From assembly GCA_036768485.1 (NCBI GenBank), contig JAVLUZ010000143.1, positions 6,825,531 to 6,889,530 on the forward strand: DNA of 64,000 nucleotides, read 5' to 3'. The notes beneath the pieces are model-generated. The model was not told where the DNA came from, did no database searches, and was given only the letters and a program-made list of their open reading frames with translations. The DNA comes from Mermis nigrescens. Lineage: Eukaryota; Nematoda; Enoplea; Mermithida; Mermithidae. Made by a program: the position numbers and the translations under genes. This document shows, piece by piece, positions 52,870-61,599 of this stretch (position 1 is its first letter; every line of letters starts with the position of its first letter).

Positions 52870-53345
52870 AAACACAAAGAAGAAGAAGAAATTTTTACTT
52901 GGAGAAAAAAGACGATGAAAACAAAACAAGAAAGTCGAAGAAAGCGGGATAAAACGCAAAGGCAATACGTGGATTGCGCTTATTTAATCCCCTGGTTTAA
53001 GTCAATTTCTTTCAACCTATTGAGGAAAATATGCCTATTAGGTGCACTAATAACTTGCTCAGGTAGAGAATTCCAAATGGAGATTACTCGATTACAAAAA
53101 TCAAATTTTCTGCAATTTGTGATTGCTCGATTAACAACGTTTGCACGAATTCACTGATCGATTCGGATTATTATTCAATTTAAAAAAACGTCCAAAGGCA
53201 GGATTAGGTGCCTAATAATAGAAAACGCTAAAGTAAGGTCGTTATACAGACGCCTTCATTCAAGTTTTTCTAATCCGAGTTGAATCAATCTCTGATCGCA
53301 GGAGACACTTTTATCTCTAAAAAGCCGTTTTGTGAATTAATCGAT
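52870..53345 (-). pseudogene. LINE fragment: reverse transcriptase C-terminus and 3' UTR
   Basis: Minus strand. Reads DQRLIQLGLEKLE, then a stop, then RRLYNDLTLAFSIIRHL; then FDFCNRVISIWNSLPEQVI and HIFLNRLKEIDLNQGI, stop. These align with the ends of the reverse transcriptases at 53784 and 61737 (RDRLKSLSLERLEIRR; FSHRYVNLWNSLPVDVV). Frames are broken. The tail is rich in TTC and holds a duplicated GAAAAAAGACGATGAAAAC stretch. Confidence 0.78.
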
Positions 53346-53514
53346 ATTCGTGTACTAGTCCATTCAAATTCAAATTAAATCAGCTTGAGTAGTTATAAAG
53401 ACTTTGTGGAAAGATTTCGGCATTCGTGTAGCTGGTTCACATATGTATTAACATAGTCATATTATAAGGGCGTATGTGTGCAGTCGATAGCATCTGAGGA
53501 AACGAGAGAAAGTT

Positions 53515-53590
53515 GCTGGCAGTCGGATTCGAAACATGGACCCCTTGCTCTTAAGTCCAGAACCATAACCAATCGACTAACGCTGGTTAA
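53515..53590 (-). other. tRNA-like A/B-box sequence, pseudogene or SINE remnant
   Basis: On the minus strand, TTAGTCGATTGGTTATGG (A-box-like) is followed about 40 nt later by GTTTCGAATCC (B-box-like), with CTTAAGA between, as in a Leu(TAA) anticodon loop. Acceptor arms do not pair well, so not an intact tRNA. Confidence 0.3.
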
Positions 53591-53783
53591 TTTCGATAAA
53601 GATTGCAAGGTATTCGTGATGTTTTGCTGGTTTACCAGCTGATTAGGCTTAGGCTTAGAAGAAGGAGAAGAAAATTTATTCGGTAAAAGTATTAAAGAAA
53701 ACACATAAAAAGTAGGTAAAAACGCATTGTCAATGTGAACATGAGATAATGCAATGGTACCAGGAGCGTGAGGCACAATGCTC

Positions 53784-55532
53784 TTACGTACGCCCCTTAA
53801 GATAAACGCTAAAATCAATTTCCGAAATCATATTCCTAAAAGCTATTGGGTTATTATAGTCAACTGTATTCTGCGGGAGAATGTTCCAAATTTTAGCCAC
53901 CCTGTTCGCAAAGTCATGTTTTCTACAATCTAAACGTGATTGTTTGATGAACAGTTTCATGTTATTTACGTATCTAGTACCTCTATCAGGTGCAAGCTCA
54001 AAAAATTCATTAAATGTCAAAATTTTGTGTTTAAGAATTTTAAAGGCAAAAACAAGATCAGTGTGGATACGACGGGTTTCAAGTCGTTCTAAGTTTAGGA
54101 TATTCAATCTTTCATCATACGATAAAGTTTTATTCCAAAACAATTTTTTTGTGAATTTTCTTTGTACTTTTTCAAGTCGTGTAATATCTCCAATTTGGTA
54201 TGGATTCCAGACAACGGATCCGTATTCAAGGATAGGTCTAACGTATGTTTTAAAAGCTCTGATCATCAAATCGGTATTTTTTGAGACGAATGTTTTGTGT
54301 ATTAAGGATGCGACTCTAGCAGCTTTAGACGCAATATTTGTACAATGAATGCCTGATGATAAATCATTAGATATGTAGATACCAAGGTCCTTCATACAAT
54401 TTTCAGCATTTTTTAACTCAGATAGACCTAACTTATAGCCCACTTCCAGATTTCCGTAACCCAAATATAACGTTGCACATTTTTCGTAGCTAATTTTCAG
54501 TTGCCATTTTTCGACCCAAGAATGCAATGAATCAAGATCAGACTGTAACAGGATGGAATTTTCAGATTTGTTGAAAATTTTCAAATCGTCAGCAAACAGC
54601 ATTATATTGCTATTTTTAATCGAATCTACTAAATCGTTTATAAAGATCAAAAATAACGTGAGACCCAGAACACTTCCTTGAGGAACACCGCTTATTACTG
54701 GCAATGAATTAGATATATGACCGTCAATTTTTACCTTCTGTGATCTGCCTGATAAAAATGATCGAATCCAGTTTAGCAAAACTCTAGAAATTCCCAAATA
54801 TTCAACTTTCCGTAACAGTTTAGAATGAACAACAGAATCGAAGGCTTTACAAAAATCTGCATAAACTATGTCAGTAGGAATCCGATTATCTAAATTCTTA
54901 GTCCAAATATTTTTGCATTTTAGTAATTGAGAATCACACAATTTGTTTTTCATAAAACCGAATTGCTGTGGGTTCAACAAATTGTTTCGATTAAAATAGT
55001 TTATGATACAATCATTTATTATTGACTCCATAACTTTGCAAAAAATACACGTGAGTGAAATTGGTCTAAAATTTTCTACGGAATGGGGGTTCCCTTTCTT
55101 AAAAACTGGGGTTACCAAGGCTTCTAACCAGGACTTGGGAAGTTTTCCAGTTCTATAAGAGACTTCAAAAATTGTAGACAGGATAGCAATCAAAACATCA
55201 CGAATTTGTTTTATAGAGTATGCGCAAAACCCATCGGGATCAACAGAATATGTGGGTTTTAGCTTATTCAACGCCAAGGAAATTACCGAATATTCAAAAG
55301 CAACTTCCAGACGATCTGTTACGTTTACGCGATTCACATTATCTGGAATTTTATGATTGTCTAAAGTGAAAACCGATCCAAAAAATGTATTAAAAGCATC
55401 TGCCTTGATTGATTGGTCGGATACGATTTGACCATTAACCTCTAAATCGGGAATTAAGCGCTTCAAGTTTAGCCGAGTATTGACAAAACTGTAAAACTTT
55501 TTCAAATTAGAACCATTTTTTAGTAAATTTTC
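53784..55532 (-). pseudogene. LINE reverse transcriptase domain (disrupted ORF)
   Basis: 573 codons open from 55505 down to the stop at 53784. Shows SWLEALVTPVFKKG, FRPISLT, FADFCKAFDSVVHS-type motif, SGVPQGSVLGLTLF, the catalytic MLFADDLKIF and the C-terminal YVRPILEYGSVVWNPYQ, ending YLKGRT. An in-frame TAA at 55530-55532 separates it from the upstream linker. Reverse-transcribes LINE RNA at the target site in active relatives; this copy should not. Confidence 0.9.
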
Positions 55533-55812
55533 TTACTCTTTACAGCAAAATGAAGCTACCGCATCATGCACATCATTACAGATGTTTTTGTATAGATTTT
55601 TCAAATTCGGATTTTTCTTAAGATTTCTCCAAATTTTTAACTTTTTCTTCTGAAGACACAAAATATTTTTGGGAAGCTTTTTTATTTTTAATGGGATGCT
55701 TCTTAAAAGGAACATGGGATTTAATGGCTTCAGTTAAATTAGTAGAAAAAGCTTTATAAAAATCGTCAATGTTTACACAGTTTGAAAAAACATCAGGCCA
55801 GCTTATTATGGA

Positions 55813-56389
55813 TCAATCACGAATAATCGAGTTATAATCAGCTCTTTTAAAGTCGAGGTTTCGTGTGTTATGATTTTCCCTGAGTTCTATAGGAGTGGGT
55901 ATATTGAACTCAACTGAGTCGTGATCACTAGATGCAAAAGGTGGCAAATGTTGTATATCGAATATGGATGACTTGTCTGAGCAAAAAACTAAATCCAGTA
56001 TATTATTACCTAATGTTGGTTGACGTATGAACTGGTGTAATCCGACCTGATTCACAAAATCAAAAAAATGTGAAGAGATACTATTTTCAGCAAGTAAAAA
56101 ATGTTTGTTCCATTTTATTTCCGGAAAGTTAAAATCCCCCAATAATACGATGATCCTAGGAGTTCTACAAGACCATTCTAAATATTCGAGAAGTTGGTTG
56201 TTCATTTCATTATTCAGCAAAGGACTTCTGTAACAAAGCACAAATCGATATTTTGTATTGAGAACGTCAAAATCACAAACAACGGTTTCTTGTTGCATAT
56301 AAATGTCAGGAATGTTCAAATTTTTGAGTTTTAGCTTATTATTGTATATGATTGCAACACCACCTCCAACTCTATTTTCACGATCATGG
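55813..56389 (-). pseudogene. LINE endonuclease domain (C-terminal part)
   Basis: APE-type endonuclease: VLLGDFNFPEIKW (the GDFN motif), NNILDLVFC and SSDHDSVEF (the SDH motif). Ends at a TGA near 55811. It is shifted one frame from the reverse transcriptase. The N-terminal part continues past the two hAT-like insertions. Confidence 0.88.
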
Positions 56390-56397
56390 CGGATAAC

Positions 56398-57227
56398 CAG
56401 GGTTGGCCGGGCATGGTTTTTTGGTTTTTTGGTTTTTTATGGTTTGAAAATCGGCCTGGTTTTTGGTTTTTGGTTTTTTGGTTTTTAAGTCGATGTTAAA
56501 AAGGTCGCAAGATTCATACTTCATCATTTGTAAACATGTGCAAATAGTACTCTTTACTCTAGCATAGAGTAGACTAATTATTCAGGGAATAAACGGCATG
56601 AAATAGTTTATTTTCATTTTGGTTGAACTTTTTTTGTAAGAGAGACGTAATTATAATCGTATAATGTAATGATGATCCTGGCACGTAGCTGGTGACCCTC
56701 CAATTTTGGGGGGACCAACTTATTTTGGGGGGACAAAATGCCAAAAAGGCCAAAAACGGCCAAAAATAGCATTAAAAAATTGAAATTTTTCCGTTCGGAT
56801 TTGTTCACTCAAAGTTGTGTAATCAGCTGGCGGCACCCGACACTGTCAAAAAGCTGGTATTTGTGAAAAGCAATATCAACCAACTCGAAGGAACGACCCT
56901 AGATATTTCTAGCGATGAAAATGAACAAGAAGAAAATGATTCTTGATGTTGCCGTTTATTCTACTGAATAAATTTGAATTGTTCACTTTTGTTATTTTTC
57001 CTGAATCATTGGTTAGGCTACTCATGCCTGTTCTTTAATTTAGTGGTTTTTAATCATAATCAAGCATTTAAACACTTATAGTCACGACTAAGATATAAAA
57101 ACCAAAATTAAACCATTAAAAAACCGTAAAAAAACCATTAAAAACCATAAAAAACCACAAAAAAACCATAAAAAACCAAAAAACCAGAATATCGGAAATT
57201 TTCAAACTTTGGTTTTTTCCAACCCTG
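56398..57227. mobile_element. hAT-like element CAGGGTTGG (insertion 1 in the LINE)
   Basis: 830 bp. Perfect 9-bp inverted ends CAGGGTTGG/CCAACCCTG and a perfect 8-bp duplication CGGATAAC (56390-56397, 57228-57235). Subterminal arrays of GGTTTTTT and its complement AAAAAACC. Contains a GGCACGTAGCTGG word (56678) related to the element at 60460. No transposase. Confidence 0.93.
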
Positions 57228-57238
57228 CGGATAACACT

Positions 57239-57924
57239 CAGGGTTGGCAAGGCTGGGTTTTTTGAACTTGGGTTTTTTGGGTTTTTTGTGGGTTTTTCGG
57301 GTGCGAGAAATCGTTGGGTTTTGGGTTTTTTGGGTTTTTTATCCACAGCTTAAGAATTTATTTGTAATGGAATTAAATATTGTGTTTTGTCAATGTTTTT
57401 GTATCATGGTTGTTCCTTTTACAATTGCTTGCGATGCACGAGGTTAAGTGTCCATCCATTCTCATCCTCTCCTCCTTCCTGTTGCTGTTTTTCTCCTATA
57501 GTATATACTTTTCAAATGAGAAAAGCCGCCCAATAAAGGCTAGTGGCAATGTGGCATGGATTTTTTTTACTAATATGGCAAATTTTTTGTTTTTTTTTCT
57601 TGAAGCAGAGCAGAATTCATGAAGAAATTTCAATCTTATGCATTTAAAAATTGCTCTGCCCAATTTTTCATTCTTTTCACACAGCCTGGATCGTGCTTGT
57701 GAATGACCAATTTTGTTGTTGAATTTTGTGTATTAGCTGAATAAAGTTGTTGTTTACTTGTTTTGTTCTGTGTCTTGAAGCTGTTGAAGTATTCTCTGCT
57801 ACTCGAGCAAGAATTTTTATAAAAAAAACCCATAAAAAACCCTTAAAAAACCCCAAAAAAACCCAAAAAACCCACAGAAAACCCAAAATTCGAAATTTTC
57901 AAATCTGGGTTTTTTCCATCCTTG
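57239..57924. mobile_element. hAT-like element CAGGGTTGG (insertion 2 in the LINE)
   Basis: 686 bp with ends CAGGGTTGG and CCATCCTTG and a perfect 8-bp duplication ATAACACT (57231-57238, 57925-57932). The left duplication overlaps the right one of insertion 1. Same subterminal logic as insertion 1 (GGGTTTTTT and AAAAAACCC). Confidence 0.92.
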
Positions 57925-57977
57925 ATAACACTATAATCAAAGTTTAGCAATAATAAGGAATCTGGAAAAGTATCATG

Positions 57978-58126
57978 GACTGACCAAAATGTTGGTGCCA
58001 GCGTTTAAAATAAGCCTGAGTAATGGGATGCGACAAGCGGAGCGAGCGAAGCGAGCGACGCGAGTTGCAACTTGCATCCCATTGCTTAGGCTTATTTTGA
58101 ACGCTGGCACTAACATTTGGTCAGTC
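57978..58126. mobile_element. Foldback element, about 54-bp inverted arms around a GAGCG-rich core
   Basis: 149 bp. Left arm GACTGACCAAAATGTTGGTG... mirrors the right arm ...TAACATTTGGTCAGTC with few changes. Core is GCGGAGCGAGCGAAGCGAGC-like. CATG lies at both edges (57974-57977, 58128-58131). Sits in the endonuclease part of the LINE. Confidence 0.85.
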
Positions 58127-58294
58127 ACATGAATCTATTGGAAAAATCTGATGACTGCCTTATTTGTTTTCGACTTGACTCAAATCAAACCAGTTAGGTG
58201 GCAGCTTTCACCGGATAATACCTGCTGTATACGTACTTATAACGTGGCTATCTTAATACATATGTGAACCAGCTACACCAATGCCAAGATTTCA

Positions 58295-58390
58295 GACTTT
58301 TACGTCGCCAGCAAAAAAAGCAAAATTACTTCGTTGTTGAAGATCACCTAGGTCGTTAATGAAAACCAAAAAATAATGAAGTCCTTAACT
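58295..58390 (-). pseudogene. LINE reverse transcriptase fragment with decayed FADD
   Basis: Minus strand reads GLHYFLVFINDLGDLQQRSN, then FAFFAGDVKV and a stop, the decayed form of LFLIFINDL...LFADDVK. Flanked by a 35-bp word (ATATGTGAACCAGCTACACC at 58261-58280) also found inverted near 53430-53450. Confidence 0.65.
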
Positions 58391-59306
58391 GATTTTTTTA
58401 CTTTTAAATATCTATATCTTATTTCTGTCGACTTGACGAATAAAGTTTACTTACTTGTTTGTTTGTTTATCAACTTTTACAGCCAGGAAAATGGGCTTTA
58501 GTACAGTAAAACTAAGAAGCGTATATTTCTACAAAAACTCATACTTGCGGCAAAATTGACCTTAATCTTTAACGCTGACGTTTATATTGTAAAAGACGAG
58601 GGACGCGAATTTTTTCCTTCGCTTAGGAAAATTCCAGGTTACTGCAGCTGTTATTAGATTTCATGGGCATATTGGTAAAATAAATAGGGACCCTCTGCTA
58701 TGTGTGACATACATATATGTAAACTGTAGGAAGTGTTTTTGTCGCCTTGCGTCGAGCTCAAAATATATATGCACATATTGTAGCGTGTCTGTTTATATAT
58801 CTGCATTGCACCTGCCTGCACATATTAATTTTGAAATATATAGCCAATCATCATTTTTAAGCAATATGAAAAGTTAACAAATAAAGTATTACTTCTATAG
58901 CTTACAGTATTGACTATAATGTGCTGAAGTAAAAAGTTTTATTTTTAATTCGCGTGTGACAAATAATTATAGTCTATTTCAAATAACTTCGTGCATAAAT
59001 TCTAAAACTTTTCGTCGGCAGTTAGCCGAGGGTTACAATATTTATCTGTCAGCTTATTGCCGTAGATAGTTTTAAAATTTATGACCGAAGTTGTGTAAAA
59101 CGGACTATAAATAGGTACGACTGGCGTAGCCAATAGCAGGGTGGGAGGGAAGGGGGAGGTTATAAAATTTCCTCCAGGGGGGATACGTGTTTGAATTGTT
59201 AGAAAATCTACCTATACATATTAATTTTGGAATATACAGCAAATCATCATTTTCAGGCAAGATAAAAAGTATTCTATAGTTTACTGTATTGACTAAAATG
59301 TACTAA

Positions 59307-59479
59307 CAGAGTTCCCATGTTGAAGGGTTCCCCATTTTCGGGGTTTTTGAGACTGTTGGAGGCATTTCTTTTAGTGATTGAGAGGCTTTTGCGCTATGCT
59401 TAACCATTGGTTAGGGGTTTTTTAGGCAGTTTTGAAGTAAAAATTGGAGGTTTTTTGACAAAAGCACTTGGCAACCCTG
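59307..59479. mobile_element. Small hAT-like element inside tandem unit 2
   Basis: 173 bp from CAGAGTTCCCATG to GGCAACCCTG, flanks TGTACTAA and TGTTCTGA (6 of 8). Absent from units 1 and 3, which fixes the boundaries. Confidence 0.7.
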
Positions 59480-59695
59480 TGTTCTGAACTAAAATGTTTT
59501 ATTTTGAATGCGTATGTGACAAATAATTATAGTGTTTCACATAACTCCGTGCATTAATTCTAAGAATTTTCGTCGACAGTATGTAGGTCGAGGGTTACGA
59601 TATTTATATATCAGATCAATGCTATATTTGCAATCTGTCAGCTTATTGCCGTTGTAGTTTCAAAATTTATGACCGAAGTTGTGTGAAACAAAGTA

Positions 59696-60131
59696 CCGTA
59701 TTTATTCTAATAAACAGCGCGCTGTCTATAACTTTTTTCAGCTTGAAGGTGTGCTGTCTATTAGAGAGCGCTTACTATTACAGGGCGCTGTTTATAAATT
59801 TTTTCGTCCGATTTTACCCTAAAAGCATCAAATTTCTTCATTACTGAACAAAATAAAAAATATTTTTTCAATTTCAATCTATGTTACTTCATTGTCTTAT
59901 TTTTGGCATTTTATCCATAAAAATAATATTCTATGTTCTTATAGAGTTTGGACTGCTTTTCGGCCAAGAAATTGTATTCAAGGGACACATTAAACTAAGG
60001 ATAGCATTCATATGATAGCAGGTGCGCTTACTATTAGACGGCGCTGTTTATAACTTTTTTAGCTTTGCAGGTGCTCTGTCTATTAGAGGGCGTTTACTAT
60101 TAGAGGGCGCGGTTTATTAGAATAAATACGG
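59696..60131. mobile_element. Tc1/mariner-type MITE in tandem unit 2
   Basis: 436 bp. Inverted ends CCGTATTTATTCTAATAAAC and complement, flanked by TA on both sides (59694-59695, 60132-60133), absent from unit 1. Subterminal repeats of GGCGCTGTTTATAA and GCGCTTACTATTA words. No ORF. Confidence 0.85.
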
Positions 60132-60459
60132 TATAGGTAGGTACGACTAAGCATAGCCAATGGAGGGAAGGGTGGAGTAAAATCCTCTCCCAGGAAGTTT
60201 ACATGTCTAAATTGTTAGAAAAATCTGTATCGTTAACAAAAATTTTTGTAAAATCCCATGCATTACACCTATATATATTAATTTTGAAATGTATAGCAAA
60301 ATCATCATTTGTAGGCAAGATGAAAAGCTACCAAACAAAACATTTGTTTCGTAGTTTACTGTATTGACTAAAATGCACTGAACTAAATAGTTTTATTTCG
60401 AGATTCGAATGTCTGTGCACCACTGTTTTTTTGTTTGAGTTTGAGACAAAGGTTTTGAG

Positions 60460-61265
60460 CGGGCACGTAGCTGGCTTTCCTATTTTGGGGGGCCAAAACC
60501 AATTTTAGGGGGTCTAATCCAGAAATAGCACAAAATAACGTGTGAAAAAACCTATTTTTCCGTTTTTTTCTGAATTTTTGGTACTTATGCAGTTTTGAGT
60601 GCCCATCGAATTTTTTATATCTTTTTTAACATTAGGGTATATCCAGGGTGAATTTTTTCCATCTTTTTTAACACCAGGGTTCTCTCACGAGTTTTCCTGA
60701 GACAGAAAATAACTTTCAGGTGACATTTTTTGACCCTCCGAATCGCTCTACAGCGCAACACGTTACCAATCGGCTAAGCCACCTTCTCGTAAGAAATAAA
60801 AACGAAGTAATGAGGAAATGGTACTTAGCATCTATACATCGACCTAAGCATCTATACATCGACCTAAGCATCTATACATCGACCTAAGCATCTAAACATT
60901 GACCTAAGCGGGAGCGACCTTGACCTAAGCAGCTTAAAACACTTTTTCAGATATACTAAGCCTAAGCCTTAGTATATTGGAAGCAAAAACTTACATTTTC
61001 CTATCAAGTAAATTATTGCAAAAGTTGATTATGAATCTGAAAAAATGAAGAAAAAAATAAAAAAATAAAAAATAAAAAAATTAAAAAAAACCTGATGAAA
61101 ATCAAGGATTAGGTATATCATATGATAGATATATCATAATGCTGTAATGCTATATATACCCTAATGTTAAAAAAGATAGAAAAAATTCGGTGGGCACTAA
61201 ACTGCATAAGTGCCGAATTTTTTTTGGGGGGTTCGGACCCCTATCCCCCCAAAGCTACGTGCCTG
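60460..61265. mobile_element. hAT-like element CAGGCACGTAGC
   Basis: 806 bp. Left CGGGCACGTAGCTGG, right AGCTACGTGCCTG, perfect 8-bp duplication GTTTTGAG (60452-60459, 61266-61273). GGGG/CCCC-rich subtermini. Contains a 20-bp tandem repeat (60835-60915) and a tRNA-like A-box stretch (60740-60790, minus strand). Confidence 0.85.
60835..60915. repeat. 20-bp tandem repeat, about 4 copies
   Basis: Unit CATCTATACATCGACCTAAG, the last copy with changes, inside the element at 60460-61265. Confidence 0.9.
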
Positions 61266-61273
61266 GTTTTGAG

Positions 61274-61589
61274 GCTCGTACAAAAATAACAGAGGATAAA
61301 AATTTTCAATCGTATTAAATTTTTAGAACAAGCTGTCGATAACGTGGTGCAGTGATCGGCGCGGCGCGGCTGTATATCAATAATAAATGTAAAATTGGGG
61401 CTAAACTTTACTATATGGTGTGAACGGAAAACTTGCAGATGTACGTGGAAAGGAACGATATTGATTGAAATGAGGAGGACATGCATAAAGGGAGTGCGGA
61501 AAAAATTTATTAAAAACGGACCAATATTGGTGAAGATAGAGTTACTCAGGATATAGCTACATTAAAGTGAGGTATTTTACAGTTTATAC
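61274..61589. other. Between hAT-like element and LINE tail, nothing recognised
   Basis: Includes a GC-rich GGCGCGGCGCGGC stretch at about 61358-61370. No feature supported. Confidence 0.4.
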
Positions 61590-61599
61590 AACAACAACA

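Larger units (their letters stand above)
53640..57977 (-). mobile_element. CR1/jockey-like LINE, inactive, split by two hAT-like elements
   Basis: Minus-strand non-LTR retrotransposon. Endonuclease domain lies at 55813-56389 and continues at 57933-57977, beyond two insertions (56398-57227 and 57239-57924). Across the joined site it reads ...YSVIR then HDRENRVGGGVAIIYN in frame. Reverse transcriptase is at 53784-55505. The 3' end is a TTCTTCT-rich tail near 53650. The 5' end is lost near a foldback element at 57978. Defects: TGA about 55811, a frameshift near 55690 and TAA at 55530-55532. Confidence 0.9.
58790..60430. repeat. Three tandem units of about 430-450 bp
   Basis: Units begin near 58815, 59215 and 60265 with ATTAATTTTGAAATATA-type starts followed by GTTTACTGTATTGACTAAAATG words. 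The first two continue with GACAAATAATTATAG and TCAGCTTATTGCCG. The second unit carries two insertions (59307-59479, 59696-60131). A partial relative lies at 405-500. No coding sequence seen. Confidence 0.75.

Noticed and set aside
57244..57447. Gly/Phe/Trp-rich ORFs in and around the sibling hAT elements (also 56303-56488, 57116-57346)
   Set aside because: Translations of T-run and A-run arrays; low-complexity artefact.
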